Source of the DNA: Molanna angustata
Taxonomy: Eukaryota > Arthropoda > Insecta > Trichoptera > Molannidae
Direction of reading: 5' to 3'
Assembly (NCBI GenBank): GCA_963576475.1
Contig: OY754980.1
Coordinates: forward strand, 4,841,492-4,905,491
DNA: 64,000 nt
Translations under genes and position numbers: made by a program
In this document: positions 12,001 to 22,110 of the stretch, in pieces
Layout: the number at the start of each line of letters is the position of its first letter
How positions within the stretch are numbered: position 1 is the first letter of the stretch
The notes under the pieces: model-generated
Seen by the model: only the letters and a program-made list of their open reading frames with translations
What the model was told of the DNA's origin: nothing
Database searches by the model: none

Positions 12001-12655
12001 CCATTAAATAAAATATAATTTTTGAAACCGTTGAATATTTTTCTTTTAACATTGACCAACTTTGAATACAATTTTATGAAGATTCTTGGTGTTGTATAAA
12101 TAGTTGAAACCAAATTAAAATATCTCTAATTTCCAGGTCGTGAGAGCATTTTTTCAGTTTTAATAGATGAAATCATAAAGAAACATTGGGAAAAAATGAA
12201 CCGTTGTCTATGGAAAACTAATCAGCTCTAAGTTTATGGACTTAACACATGTGATATCAATATGAAGTCAATCGGACTTATAGTTTGGGCTGCAGAGAGG
12301 ACACAAAAAAAAACAACGTAAATGATAAATTCATAGAGAAGAAATCAAAAGTTGTCTATGGAAAACTAATCAGCTCTAGGTCTTTGCACTTTACACATAT
12401 GATGTTAATATGAAGTCGATCAGACTTATAGTTTGGGCTGTAGAGAGGACACAAAAAAGATAAATGCTACGGCGTACGGCGTACGGCGTACAGCGTATAC
12501 GCCATACACACAAACACATCACGACGAAACTCATAGTGTGCATTCTCTACATGATACCCATTGAGAAATTGATGTAAAAAAAATACGCTTAAATTTTGCG
12601 AAATCATGACTCTCCCCTATTCCATAGTGTGGAGAGTAAAAACAGATGTATGAAC
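9093..12655 (+). mobile_element. Element E, long copy containing a 313-bp satellite
   Basis: Starts with cgagtgggttgtggccaaca and ctaaactctcc, also seen at 54704 and, inverted, at 58970 and 60195. The centre is a tandem array (9165-11985). The right part (12000-12650) has single diverged units, the phrases ttatagtttgggctg and gagaggacacaaaaaa, a short cgtacggcgtacgg run at 12470-12490, cgacgaaactcatagtgtgc, and ends with the small inverted repeat actctcc...ggagagt. No protein coding. The second copy, 54700-55645, has the same end phrases but no expanded array. Class unknown; a non-autonomous DNA element or Helitron-like element is possible. Confidence 0.75.
9165..11985 (+). repeat. Tandem array, nine units of about 313 bp
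   Basis: Using the word tacta(c/t)c as anchor, units start at 9174, 9491, 9804, 10117, 10430, 10743, 11056, 11368 and 11681. Spacings are 317, 313, 313, 313, 313, 313, 312 and 313 bp. Units are very alike (for example tgaacttttccatacataga and gaacgcgagagcatttt in most of them), with small indels in A/T runs. The first unit and the end of the last are the most diverged, as expected for an array homogenised by unequal exchange. AT-rich, no open frame. Confidence 0.97.
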
Positions 12656-13130
12656 AGTGAATGTCAAACGAAGACTAATACAAACCACTGATATTAGACC
12701 GGTTATTACAATTAAATAATATATTGTCCCCTCTAAGCTTTTATTAAAACATTTTTTTTTGTAATTAGTAGGTTATATTTCATGTTAGCAGTAACCAAAT
12801 CATAGTGACTACTAAATATTCGGTTACCATAACCAAATGTTTTGTGCATACAGTCAAACCCTATAGTAAAAAAAAAATAAACTTTAGTTGCTAATAACAA
12901 AAGTTTGGGTAGAATATGAGTATAGTTATCCTATTTTTATAAATAACTCATAATAAATTTGTCCATATGATAAAACCGGACCTGGCCTTTGAGACTCCAG
13001 CCTTTAGCTTCCTACAACACTAATATTAATGTTGCCAAGCATTCATCTAATAAAGCAATTATCTACCATTGTATTGAATTGTTATCTAATAAAAGTAAGG
13101 TTATGTTGTTTAATTATGACATTGACTGGT
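12656..13130. other. AT-rich intergenic
   Basis: No feature identified. The words 'ggttaccataaccaaatg' and 'gtgcatacagtcaaac' at 12820-12860 recur in diverged form at 30460-30520, so a low-copy repeat may be present. Confidence 0.35.
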
Positions 13131-13495
13131 TTAAAAATAATTAAACAAGTTATCAATAAATTGTTTATAACTTTTAAAACTCCTTCGAATAGAAATAAGT
13201 ATCTCCCTACCTACTTCTTCTTCTATCGTGTCAGCAACGCATTTAAATAATTTTCTATCAGCAACGTCAATAGCACAATCATTGCCCACCATAAGATCGT
13301 GCATGGTACAGTTGACTGGACTTGAGGGGCAACTGCACAGATGTGCGGTGGTCTGCTGCTCTCCACAGTCACATGTCGTTGGTATTCCCTGTTGTAGGAA
13401 GCCCAATGTAGGCAAGTTATCCAACGTTCTCCCAACGCCCGTCCTCAGTCTGTTTAGTGACTTCCACGTACGCCACTACACTTTGTGGCCCGGGG
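13131..13495 (-). pseudogene. LINE C-terminal fragment with Cys-His motif
   Basis: The minus strand encodes TWKSLNRLRTGVGRT, LPTLGFLQQG, then TCDCGEQQTTAHLCSCP, with a 97-codon open stretch ending at 13131. The W--LNRLRTG-GR and CxCGE-Q----HL---CP blocks are the C-terminal zinc-binding region of insect non-LTR ORF2 proteins. Upstream of ~13495 the frame is broken. The piece after residue ~50 shows little conservation. It is a truncated, inactive copy. Confidence 0.8.
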
Positions 13496-13610
13496 AAGAC
13501 TCTCCTTAGGTCGGACAAAGTCATCGGGGGCTTCTTACTGCCAAAGACGGAGTCTTTCCTGCTCAGGCCGAGATGGATGTGGCTGCGTTGCTGTCAGGAA
13601 ACATTTGTGT

Positions 13611-13765
13611 GATCTTTTGGGTTTTCGATAATTGAAATCACGTATAAACCCTTTTAAACGTAAGCGATAGTTATTCTTTCTCACACGTAACTTCATAGTG
13701 CATTAGGCGATTTAAGTATATCATGTTTTCAGTCACTAGATTTGGCGTTATAGTGCCCTCATAAT
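13611..13765 (+). repeat. Repeat A, 3' part only
   Basis: Matches the 3' portion of repeat A at 52280-52410: gttttcgataattgaaatca, acgtaacttcatag, and atatcatgttttcagtcact. The left copy of A at 6620 lacks this part. Confidence 0.7.
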
Positions 13766-13964
13766 CAAGATGTCGACGTCGAATTAAAAACCACAGATAT
13801 GTACAAATCATCTAAAAATGTATATAAGTATATTATTATGTATGTAGAACATGTGTAAACTTCTCAAAATGTATGTAAGTAGGTAAACTTTTGTTTGTAC
13901 ATAAGTATTTTTTTTTTTTATGTAGCTTCTCAGGCAACTAACAGGGAGTTACTGTGTCAAATAA

Positions 13965-14085
13965 TTTTTCACACGCACCCAATAACAAGTTGTCACATTC
14001 TGGAGATTTACGATATTAATTGTCTTACAGATCCAGACTGGAAACAATTAAAAACTGGGAATCGAACCCGGGGCCTACATATTAT
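13965..14085 (-). mobile_element. tRNA-derived SINE B fragment
   Basis: In antisense: gggaatcgaacccgggg (a B-box complement), preceded by the tail blocks cagatccagactggaaaca and tgtcacattctggag. The A-box half is missing. Confidence 0.65.
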
Positions 14086-14224
14086 GAAATCATAATATGA
14101 AACTTGAATTGATTAGATTTTCATGTGTCTAACAGTTAAAATGCTCTCACTTTCCCGAAAAATATTTTTTTACTTTTCTATAAGGAAAACAAGCAATTCT
14201 TCATTCTATTACTATATTAATCGT

Positions 14225-14335
14225 CTCCCAGATCCAGACTGAAAACACAGTTAAAAATTGTGTCTTCACCAGGAATCGAACCCGGGACCCTTGGATCAGC
14301 AGTCAGATATCCAACCAACTGAGCCACGAAGGCCG
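14225..14335 (-). mobile_element. tRNA-derived SINE B, head and tail
   Basis: The minus strand reads GGCCTTCGTGGCTCAGTTGG (A box), then GGGTTCGATTCCTGG (B box), then a tail with cagtctggatctgggag. The spacing of boxes A and B fits a tRNA-like promoter. Cloverleaf pairing in the anticodon arm is too poor for a tRNA gene. Confidence 0.8.
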
Positions 14336-14486
14336 AAATATTAGTAGGTATGTATGTATTCGATCATATAATATTTGTATAAAAAACTTGGTGTGTTGTT
14401 GGGAAGGATTCTACATAAGTTTATTTTGAATAGAAATTCACAGAAAAATCAGACAAAAAGTTGCACAGGACATACGGAACAGACTG

Positions 14487-14560
14487 ATACACAAACAAAG
14501 AAAGAAAGATACACAAACAAAGAAAGAAAGATACACAAACAAACAAAGAACGATACCCAA
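14487..14560 (+). repeat. 24-bp tandem repeat, three units
   Basis: Unit gatacacaaacaaagaaaga plus aaga, in purine-rich, C-poor sequence. The third unit is diverged. Confidence 0.85.
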
Positions 14561-14694
14561 ACACAAAAGACGGACGAAACAGACAAACAAATACAGAAAC
14601 ACGTCCAAAAACTCGTCCTTTTTGACTGGCATTACAACGCATGTCGGGTTTAGTAAGTTCCCGTCAAACTTCTTGAGCCTATTCGCCGTGGAGG

Positions 14695-14790
14695 GAAGCG
14701 ATTTGCACATTTGCCAACCAAGCAAAAAGACACAAAATTGCGCTCTGCGCACCCACGTGCCTGGCTCAAGTTGTTTTACGATAACTATTC
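14695..14790 (+). repeat. Repeat D, copy 1
   Basis: Direct match to 15862-15955. Shared: tttgcacat, aagcaaaaa-gacacaaa, ctgcgcacccacgtg and ctggttcaagttgtttt (one change). It lies just left of a tRNA-Thr SINE. Function unknown. Confidence 0.75.
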
Positions 14791-14816
14791 TCGCTAATAA
14801 CATATTTTTTTTTTAT

Positions 14817-14990
14817 AAAAAATGAATATGTCCTTGTTAAACAAGTACATATACATCTTCCTACGTTCCCTAAAATAAGCAAATAAATGCTTGTGCTATA
14901 GGTGAACGAAATCGGTCGAGGCAGGATTCGAACTAGCGACCACTGGATTACTAGCCCAGCGCGCTAACCGCTTTGCCATCGACCCATCTA
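14817..14990 (-). mobile_element. tRNA-Thr-derived SINE (SINE T)
   Basis: The tRNA-like head lies at 14914-14985 on the minus strand: GGGTCGATGGCAAAGCGGTT, anticodon loop CTAGTAA (AGT, threonine), then a B box with one change relative to GAGTTCGAATCC. The tail contains the tgtacttgtttaacaaggac block and ends in an A run at 14817. With six copies in this window and shared tails, it is a SINE and not a tRNA gene. Confidence 0.92.
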
Positions 14991-15655
14991 ATATTTATCT
15001 ATCGCTATTTAATATTTATTGCTATCAATGTGACTTTTCACGAGTAGGTACCTAATTGAACTAATAATAAAAATAAATACGACTCGTATGACTTTGTCGT
15101 GACAGATAGTACCTATAGAAATCAAATCCCACACAAAAATAATAAATTAGATTTCACATATTTATGAAGGTACATACACAATAAGGTATTGACATTGGGT
15201 ATATCAAAATGGCGTCATTCCTTTAATATAAAACAATACCTTTGTTCGAATATGTTAAACAGAAACGATAATTATAATAATATCAACATGAACAACGAAA
15301 ATAAATTATTTCCTTGTAATTTGTTTTTGTTATGATGAATTGTTGATAATGTAGATGGGTAGGTACCTATAGGTACCTATTTATTTTGTTTACAATTTTA
15401 TTATATTATACCGTTCAAATATAATCAGATGTTTAACTTAATTGAATAAAAGAAATCAGCACACTCACTAAACACAGTAAAATCCAATAAAATAATATAA
15501 AATAAATGAGCGGATTGTAGCCAGCATTATTTTATTTTATTTAAACCTAACAAACATACAGTCATACAAACAAATATTACAACAAATTCAATTTTAACAA
15601 TATATCATATACCAATTATCCTTGTGGAATAATTATACTTATAATAAACACTTCA
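14991..15655. other. AT-rich intergenic
   Basis: Contains GTAGGTACCTATAGGTACC at about 15357-15380, the composition word typical of the window. The phrase gagcggattgtagccagcat at 15508 resembles the element E terminus. Confidence 0.35.
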
Positions 15656-15790
15656 TTTTACCCCTTCTCAAGTGGTCTGTTTATTAGCATATGACAATTT
15701 CTTCCAAATTAACAGCCCAGGGAAGCAAGAATTGCGTTAGAAATGATTTTAAATCAATTTCTCCTCTGCGGGGTATCGAACCCAGGAAGC
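15656..15790 (-). mobile_element. SINE A, diverged copy
   Basis: Antisense: the hairpin region (gcatatgacaatttcttcca), cagcccagggaagcaa, and gggtatcgaacccagg, a B-box complement followed by aagcccgcac. The 5' A-box part is not clear. Confidence 0.75.
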
Positions 15791-15861
15791 CCGCACATAA
15801 CATTCATAAATAATGTAGGTATGTATTCATTAATAATATGTTTGTTTATGAATATAGATAG

Positions 15862-15955
15862 TTTGCACATATATCGAACAAGCAAAAAAAAGACACAAAT
15901 TTTCGATCTGCGCACCCACGTGACTGGTTCAAGTTGTTTTCTGATAGCTATAATT
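15862..15955 (+). repeat. Repeat D, copy 2
   Basis: See 14695-14790. It is joined directly to the start of SINE C at 15964. Confidence 0.75.
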
Positions 15956-15963
15956 CTTTTCTT

Positions 15964-16240
15964 TGCTGTGAGGCACCGGCTTAGAATAGTGATTCCATTC
16001 TTTTCTATAATCATCGTTTCGGGTGTCGCGTATGAGCCCGATAATCGAAAATTCAACAGGGATAATACCATCTCACATAGTTCGGAATGTGGTGCCTATT
16101 TAGATATGACAAAACTCGTGTGTGGGAACACATGCATGTGTCTTGTTTACCTATCTATGGTAATGCATACCCGCACAGCTGTCCCTGTTTATCCTAAATT
16201 GTGGCAAACGCCGTGATGAAATGAATGATGAATGAATCAT
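15964..16240 (+). mobile_element. SINE C, sense copy
   Basis: Starts at gtgaggcaccggcttagaat. Contains tcgggtgtcgcgtatgagcc, a segment with catctcacatagttcgg, and the 3' end cgccgtgatgaaatgaatga with a (GAAT)-type tail. About 275 bp. No clear A/B boxes. The 3' end resembles the RTE LINE terminus (see 63013-63820). Confidence 0.85.
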
Positions 16241-16374
16241 TACCTAATATTTTTGTACGAGAGCGGACAGGGATGAAGACGGAGAAAGAGCTGTTCCGAG
16301 CCGTCGAAGATATCGAGATGCACTCTCTGGTAATAATCAACGTTAGGGAGAAGATGAAAAAGAAAAATGAAACT

Positions 16375-16436
16375 TTTCTACTTCGTGAATACGAAATATT
16401 CGCTTTCGCGAAATATTCGCGTTCTCGAAATATCCA
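16375..16436 (+). repeat. 15-bp minisatellite, left block
   Basis: Units like gaaatattcgcgttct(c). It is interrupted at ~16436 by a LINE and resumes at ~17062. Confidence 0.85.
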
Positions 16437-17061
16437 AACAACCTTCAAGGTGTAAGTTAACTGTTGATGATAAGCTCGTGGAACAAGCAATGAGTTTCAA
16501 ATATTTAGGAGTAGAGATCTGCAGCCATAACGATCTATACACTGAAGTCCGCGAACAAGTCAATAAAGCATCTGTCGTATCTGGATGTCTGAAAAATATG
16601 ATCTGGAAAAATAAACACATGCGTATTGACAGTAAAGTCAGAATATATAAGACATGCGTGCGACCGATCATGACGTATCCTGTGGAAACGCGAGCAGACA
16701 CTGTACGAACCAAGGGGCTCTTAAGGACAACGAAAATGAATTTCCTAAGGTCAATCACTGGTAAAACTCTCCGAGATCGTGTTCGCAATGTTCAAATAAG
16801 GAAAACATGTGCAATTGAGGACATACTTCGGTGGAGTAGATCCAGAAGAAGGCATTGGAGGGACCACGTAGCCAGGATGGACAGTGATAGACTTGCATAT
16901 AATATAGCGGTGAATGAAATCACTTCAGGCCGCCGTCTACCCGGAAGACCATCCCCCAAGAGATGGAAGGATAGCTGGACTTCATCATGGTCATCCCAGG
17001 AGGCATAGTTTCTGAAGAACAGACCAACTAGATCTACTAAACGAAGAAGAAGAAGAAGAAA
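16437..17061 (+). pseudogene. LINE RT C-terminus, (AAG)n-tailed family LC
   Basis: A 5'-truncated non-LTR element with a long intact C-terminal reading frame (to 17008). Blocks in order: AMSFKYLGVEICS, VREQVNKASVVSGCL, MRIDSKVRIYKTCVRPIMTY, ETRADTVRTKGLL, FLRSITGKTLRDRVRN, HWRDHVARMDSDRL, GRRLPGRPSPKRWKDSW. These follow the catalytic YADD domain in RTE/R-type LINE RTs. The start is set by truncation, not by an ATG. The element ends with a short UTR and (AAG)n at 17041-17061. GAAATAT flanks both sides, within a minisatellite whose units also contain it, so it fits a target duplication but does not prove one. Confidence 0.9.
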
Positions 17062-17360
17062 AAGAAATATTTGCGTTCATGAAAATTCTATTCACGAAAT
17101 ATTGACGTTCAAAAGTAATCGCGCTCACGAAATATTCGCGTTCACGAAACATTCGATTCACGAAAAATTAGATTCATGAAATATTCGATTTACGAAACAT
17201 TCGATTCACGAAACATTAGATTCATGAAATATTCGATTCACGAAACATTCGATTCACGAAACATTAGATTCATGAAATATTCGATTCACGAAACATTCGA
17301 TTCACGAAACATTCGATTCACGAAATATTGGCTTTCACGAAATATTCGATTCACGATTTA
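17062..17360 (+). repeat. 15-bp minisatellite, right block
   Basis: About 18-20 units of (gaaa-attcgattcac)-type sequence, with variants gaaacattagattcat. The translated MKYSIHETFDSRNIR periodicity is a by-product of the 15-bp unit and not a gene. Confidence 0.95.
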
Positions 17361-18070
17361 TTTCACAAAGGTTTGTTACAAACAGACACAAACGTTATTA
17401 TTAACATTTAATAACGCTTTTGTTATTGTTTAGATTTGTTATTTGATCTGTGCACGAAATTATTTAAAGCAGCTGTGAAAATTCAAACATGCCATTCGGC
17501 GGATAGCGAGTTTCTCTTGTTTGTTTTTTAAATGAAAATCAACATTCAATTCAATTTCCAATTATCTTTGTAGACATAATTATTATTACTAATCAAATAT
17601 GAACCGACATTTTGAGCCATTGACGCATCGGGAAAACGACACAAACATGTAGGTATGTACTTGGATTTATTTAAATAAAAGTGTGGCTATCGATAAAAAA
17701 TACCTAGTTACAATCAGCTAGATTGTGGAATGGCCTAAATCATTTAGGGTCGTATTACAAATGTTATTTGAGAAAATATGTAAGATTGTTTTTTTTCTTG
17801 TTGTTTTTCTTTAATTTTTAGGTAGGTTCCACTTACAAATTATTGGACATTCAAAAATTTACTTTACATAGCTTAGAATTGTTGAAAAGATTGCGTTATA
17901 TGGCTTTATAAAGATGACATACCTGACTTATGGGCTATGATTATTATCCGATAGATAATGGTTGGAAACTTTGTAATTTCATGCATTTTTGTTCTCATAT
18001 CTATGTTTGCCCAGGATATTATGTCAAATTGTGAATACGCGGTATAGCAGTGAACACGCAATATAGAACA
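17361..18070. other. Intergenic
   Basis: No feature identified. AT-rich, with GTAGGTA words. Confidence 0.35.
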
Positions 18071-18074
18071 ATAA

Positions 18075-18370
18075 GAACATGAATATCTTGTTCTTTTTCT
18101 TCGTGTATTACGTTATTTGACCTGTTGGTGAAGGTGGAATATCCAGAAAGGAGGAGGTCCAACTGTCTTTCCATCTCTTTGAAGGTCTTTCGGGTTGTCT
18201 TCTGTTGTTGGGTATTACTGTTTTAACAATTTTGACAATTCTACTGTCGAAATATCTTTCGACTTTTTCCCTGGAGGGACTGAAGGGACGAAAAGGTCTG
18301 AGGGGACAGAAAAGACTGAGGGGATGGTAGGGATAAAGGGGACGAAAGAAAAATTGGAAAATTTAGACCA
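18075..18370 (-). repeat. LINE LC 3'-end unit plus GGGAC minisatellite
   Basis: Positions 18090-18200 match one unit of the array at 37.15-38.02 kb (anchors cttcgtgtatt, ggaggtccaactgtc, ttccatctctt). On the minus strand the coding remnant reads KRWKDSWT-like. Positions 18265-18345 hold a degenerate ggactgaagggacgaaaagg repeat, also found after the array at 38020-38170. So both components moved together. Confidence 0.7.
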
Positions 18371-18402
18371 TTTTTAATTTCATACAATCAATTAAAATTT
18401 TT

Positions 18403-18571
18403 GATGGGCGGTGGCGGAACGGTTAGCGCACTGGGTTAGTAATCCAGTGGTCGTGAGTTCGAATCCTGCCACGACCGATTTTGTTCACCTATAGCACAAG
18501 CATTTATGCTTAATTGAAGAAATGTACGAGGATGTATATGTAATTGTTACAAGGATATATTCATTCTTTTA
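18403..18571 (+). mobile_element. SINE T (tRNA-Thr type)
   Basis: Head gatgggcggtggcggaacgg, anticodon loop TTAGTAA, B box GAGTTCGAATCCTG, then the tail with tagcacaagcatttatgct and an A run at 18571. It has several changes from the other copies in the acceptor stem. Confidence 0.9.
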
Positions 18572-18654
18572 AAAAAATATGTATACCTACATAGCCGGGT
18601 TTCGCTAGTTTTTTATATATAATAATAATAATAGATAATAATTATGAACACTTC

Positions 18655-18720
18655 ATACATCCTGCTCAAGCGGCAAGTTAATTGCCCAAACGGCAATTTC
18701 TTCTTTTAATTGTCTATTTA
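18655..18720 (-). mobile_element. SINE A tail fragment
   Basis: Antisense match to the tail: cctgctcaagcggcaagtta, attgcccaaacggcaat, ttcttctt. The hairpin ATTGCC-n4-GGCAAT is retained. Confidence 0.6.
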
Positions 18721-19856
18721 TCAATAATTATGTAGCAGTACCAGTGTTACTGGCATAGTGAATGTTATTTCCAATAATTTTGTTTGGCAATTGTATATTA
18801 TATTTTTAACAATGGCCGCCCATTGGCGCGCTGTGGTTTTCCTATTGTACAGCGGAAATAACAATATTATTATTTTCGATTTAAACTGAATGCTTTTATT
18901 GGTTTCGAACACAGTGGCGGCGGGTGATACATATATCAACAATTTCGTATTTTTATTGAAACATGGGTATTGATTATGTTGCTTAGGAAGAAATGCATAT
19001 ATTTAAAATTAAATATTTGTCTATCTGCGAGATTGCTGAACGGCAAATTCTTCTACCTATAATTGCGTCAGAAATATTATTTCTTATTTTTTTCTCTTCT
19101 GTGGATTAAACCTAGAACGGATAAAGTCAAATTTATTTTTAAAGTCAAAAGGTGAATACTTGTTGTACATAATAAAATATCAACGATTCATTTTATATTT
19201 TACAAAAACGAGTTCCTATCTCGACTTACTTTTGAATAAGTATCACTATGTTAAATATAACTAAAATTGAAGGAAAAAAAACGGTAAAGATGAAAGAGGA
19301 AGGGAAACAGGGAGTAGATTGTATGTGTGTTTATGTATATGTACAATATGTTTAAGTGTGGTGTGTACACGAGAAAGTTGGTTAAAAATCGTGACGAAAT
19401 TTCAATACAGACAGACAGACAAGTGAATTAAAAAAAATGGTGCGATCAGAATAAAGTTTAAATAAACAAATGAATATTAAAAAATGCACGCCAATGAAAA
19501 TCATTTGAGCAGGAACAAACTCATCGGCTTTATGGTAATTCGATTCCCCGTTGTTATGGAATCGGTTGAAAAATACAAAATGAATAATATTTTATAAAAA
19601 AATGTATACAACTTACGATTATGTGGTGAAAATTTACTTGGCTCGTAAAGCGGAAAGGAAATAAAATATGAGACTTAATCCCGCATTGTTTGTTTCTTGC
19701 GCACTGGAGAAGAGATTGCGCAGCGCGCCGTGGCGACTGTAGACGGATGGCGGACCGCAGAAAGCTATAAAGTATATTTTTTAAGAACGTATTTTTTAAA
19801 ATTCCGTCTTGTGGTATTTTTTACAGGTAACACTCGAACGAAATAATCACATTAAT
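18721..19856. other. Intergenic, with a GC-rich patch at 19680-19780
   Basis: Mostly AT-rich. Positions 19680-19780 are CpG-rich (ttgcgcagcgcgccgtggcg) and have no repeat partner in the window. This could be a promoter-like region or an unknown element. No reading frame supports a gene. Confidence 0.3.
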
Positions 19857-20145
19857 CATTCATTCCCATAATGTGTGGTAACCAGCGACAGGTGTGCGGG
19901 TGAGCACCACCTAATAAAAGGGATCGCGACACGTGCGCGTATCCCCACACCAGAGTATCATCTCACCTTGAAAGGGAACATTCAAAATGGGTGGTAGGTA
20001 AATGTCATTGTAAATCTTATTATCCACATCCACATGCGTAAGTTGTTATTTTGTCTCTTGTATTTTCGATTAAGAGACACCCGAAAACGATGATAATTGA
20101 AAAGAGTGGAAGCACTATTCAAAGTCGGTGCCTCACTGCGATGGA
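19857..20145 (-). mobile_element. SINE C, near full length
   Basis: Antisense: attcattcccataatgtg (tail), ggtaaccagcgacaggtgtg, ccccacaccagagtatc(t), tgtctcttgtattttcgatt and gtgcctcactgcgatgg at the 5' end. The core from the hairpin-like ccca--atgtggggtaacc to the 5' end is kept. Confidence 0.85.
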
Positions 20146-20170
20146 GAATATTATATTAAATGATTTTTTT

Positions 20171-20333
20171 AAAATGAATATGTCCTTGTTAAACAAGTAC
20201 ATCTTCCTACATTCCCTAAATTAAGCATTAATGCTTGTGCTATAGGTGAACGTAATCGGTCGAGGCAGGATTCGAACTCGCGACCACTGGATTACTAGCT
20301 CAGCGCGCTAACCGCTCTGCCATCGACCCATCT
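20171..20333 (-). mobile_element. SINE T (tRNA-Thr type)
   Basis: Antisense head at 20256-20330, anticodon loop CTAGTAA (AGT). B box GAGTTCGAATCC is intact. Tail with cctatagcacaagcatt and tgtacttgtttaacaaggac, ending in A-rich sequence at 20171. Confidence 0.92.
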
Positions 20334-20469
20334 TATTTCTTCATTAATTTATATACCAGTGAGATTGGTAAAACGATGTATGATAAAAATATAAATGTAC
20401 CTTCTTATTGAGTCCCGTACTAACATAACACAACTTTCAAATTCGAATTCACTTGATAATAAAAACCAT

Positions 20470-20813
20470 AATACTGCTTAACATTCTCACGATACAAGAC
20501 ACAGACATCAACTAATCACTCCGAAGACAAACAATACATACGGACAAAGACACTATCAATACTTGGCTCCAATGATCCTAAATTTATTTGTAAAATATAT
20601 AAAGAACATACAATGCAATAAAGCAAATAAATCTTATGAATACATACATGATTATATATTATAACAAAGGGATCAACTATTGTCAGCAAATTCTCAATTC
20701 GTAATAACGTACACGACAAAACTACTATCATAAGACTCACATAGTGGACAATCATACTATATTTAAATATAACGTAACTAGTCTACCACCTGGCCTGGCC
20801 TAGATAGGTGGTA
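20470..20813 (+). pseudogene. LINE family LA, C-terminus and 3' UTR, decayed
   Basis: Matches the reverse complement of 62100-62470 over ~340 bp: attctcacgatacaagacac, caatacttggctccaa-gat, aagggatcaactattgtcag. Broken frames still show the HQL-IPKTNT segment that aligns with RRNFLMTPKTNT of the copy at 24202. Ends at the UTR palindrome (tctaccacctggcctggcct). Many stops. Confidence 0.75.
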
Positions 20814-21050
20814 CTTCTTCTTCTTCTTCGATGACGCTACAGCCCAAGTCGAGCCTTGGCCTCCTTCAACTTTTGCCTCCAACCCCGTCTGTCCTCAGCT
20901 GCCGTCCTCCAGTTTGAAACACTTAAGAGCTGTACTGCATCCCTCCTCACCTCGTCCTCCCATCGCAACCTGGGTCTTCCTATTTTCCTTCTTCCTCCTG
21001 GATGGCCAGTCACATTTCTCGTAGGAATTCGAGTGAGTGGTTCTTAGGAA
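20814..21050 (-). pseudogene. LINE RT C-terminus, (AAG)n tail
   Basis: Minus strand from ~21040: GRRKIGRPRLRWEDEVRRDA, then NWRTAAEDRRGWRQKLKEAK and ARLGL, followed by (AAG)5 at 20814-20828. GRP-LRWEDEV, then W---AEDR--WR, is the classical last segment of RTE-type LINE RTs. It abuts the 3' end of the plus-strand LINE at 20813, so two LINE 3' ends meet tail to tail. Confidence 0.85.
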
Positions 21051-22110
21051 TTGAGATGGTACACACCAACCCAATTTATTTGTTAAATTGCTTGATTATA
21101 ATAATGTAATTTTTGGTATTTGTGATAAAAAAATTATATCATTACACTAAAACAACTTGAGCCTAAATGCATTAAAAACATCTCGAATTATAAATTAAAC
21201 CCACTACAACCATTTCCCTTGTGAGACCAACTATGTAAAGCGGTTTCGTTACGTGCAATTAAATTTTAATTTGTATTATCGCCCAGGGAAGTTATGCATG
21301 CATGCCATGCCATTCCATGCACAGCACACTCGCCATTATATTATACCTTTACAGCGTCGGAGAGAGGGGGAGGGGGTGGTTGGGGGACGTAATCTTTGAG
21401 GACATTAGAATGGCCACCACATCACATAGGAACTAGAGGGGAATTTATGAAATCTCCTCCCCCAGGAATCTCTGTCCCATACTGACAAGGAATAGTTATG
21501 AGCACACGCGAGGTCATAATATTGCGTGACTTCTAGCTAACTCAGTCTTGGGTCCGAATGTAGAGTCCGACCTAAATACTAAATTCTAAATACTAACCAT
21601 GTTTTCATCGCACAGTCGTTCACTCAAGTTAGCAGATACGTGGCTTCCTATCTGGAGCATGCTACGAAGTTTTTGAATGAGAATTGCATTGCAGAGACAT
21701 CTAATTACTTAGCGCATGCGCGTCGATATAAACTAACTGTCATAAAGTAAGGTTGTTCGCGAGGAACCTTACGAGTGGTTTAATACTAAAATACGAGATG
21801 TTTTCGATGGATGATTTGTCAAATATGTATTTTGTAATTTTGTCAAATCAAATACCAAACAGAGTGCTTAGAGATTAAGGTAGATATAGAAGTAATAAAA
21901 TATAAAAAATCAATACTTATTGAAAAAACATATTATGAAGTATAGTTTGGAATACACAAGAATGACATCACTCATATAACATTACTTCCTCAACAGTGCA
22001 TTCCAGCCATACCCAGGTCCTAAGAGTTTGTATCAGTGAATTTTTTTTAAATTTCCCCTTTTGAATATAGATTCAGATGCTATAAAAATGTCAATATGGT
22101 CATTGAATTT
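21051..22110. other. Intergenic, unassigned, with a G-rich patch
   Basis: Positions 21360-21395 are strongly G-rich (agagggggagggggtggttg). Positions 21290-21780 have a more balanced base composition than the surroundings and no partner here. A perfect 8-bp stem gtaaggtt/aaccttac lies at about 21746-21772. Confidence 0.3.

Noticed and set aside
13223..13509. Plus-strand frame of 93 codons with many cysteines
   Set aside because: It is the antisense shadow of the LINE Cys-His C-terminus read on the minus strand.
14911..14985. tRNA-Thr(AGT) gene
   Set aside because: Six copies share the same non-tRNA tail and an A-rich end, and the arms have mismatches. It is a SINE head.
17176..17433. 85-codon repeat protein (MKYSIHETFDSRNIR)
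   Set aside because: It is a by-product of a 15-bp minisatellite.
20516..20755. 79-codon minus-strand hydrophobic frame
   Set aside because: It is the antisense of LINE LA 3' sequence, matched in DNA at 62.1-62.4 kb.
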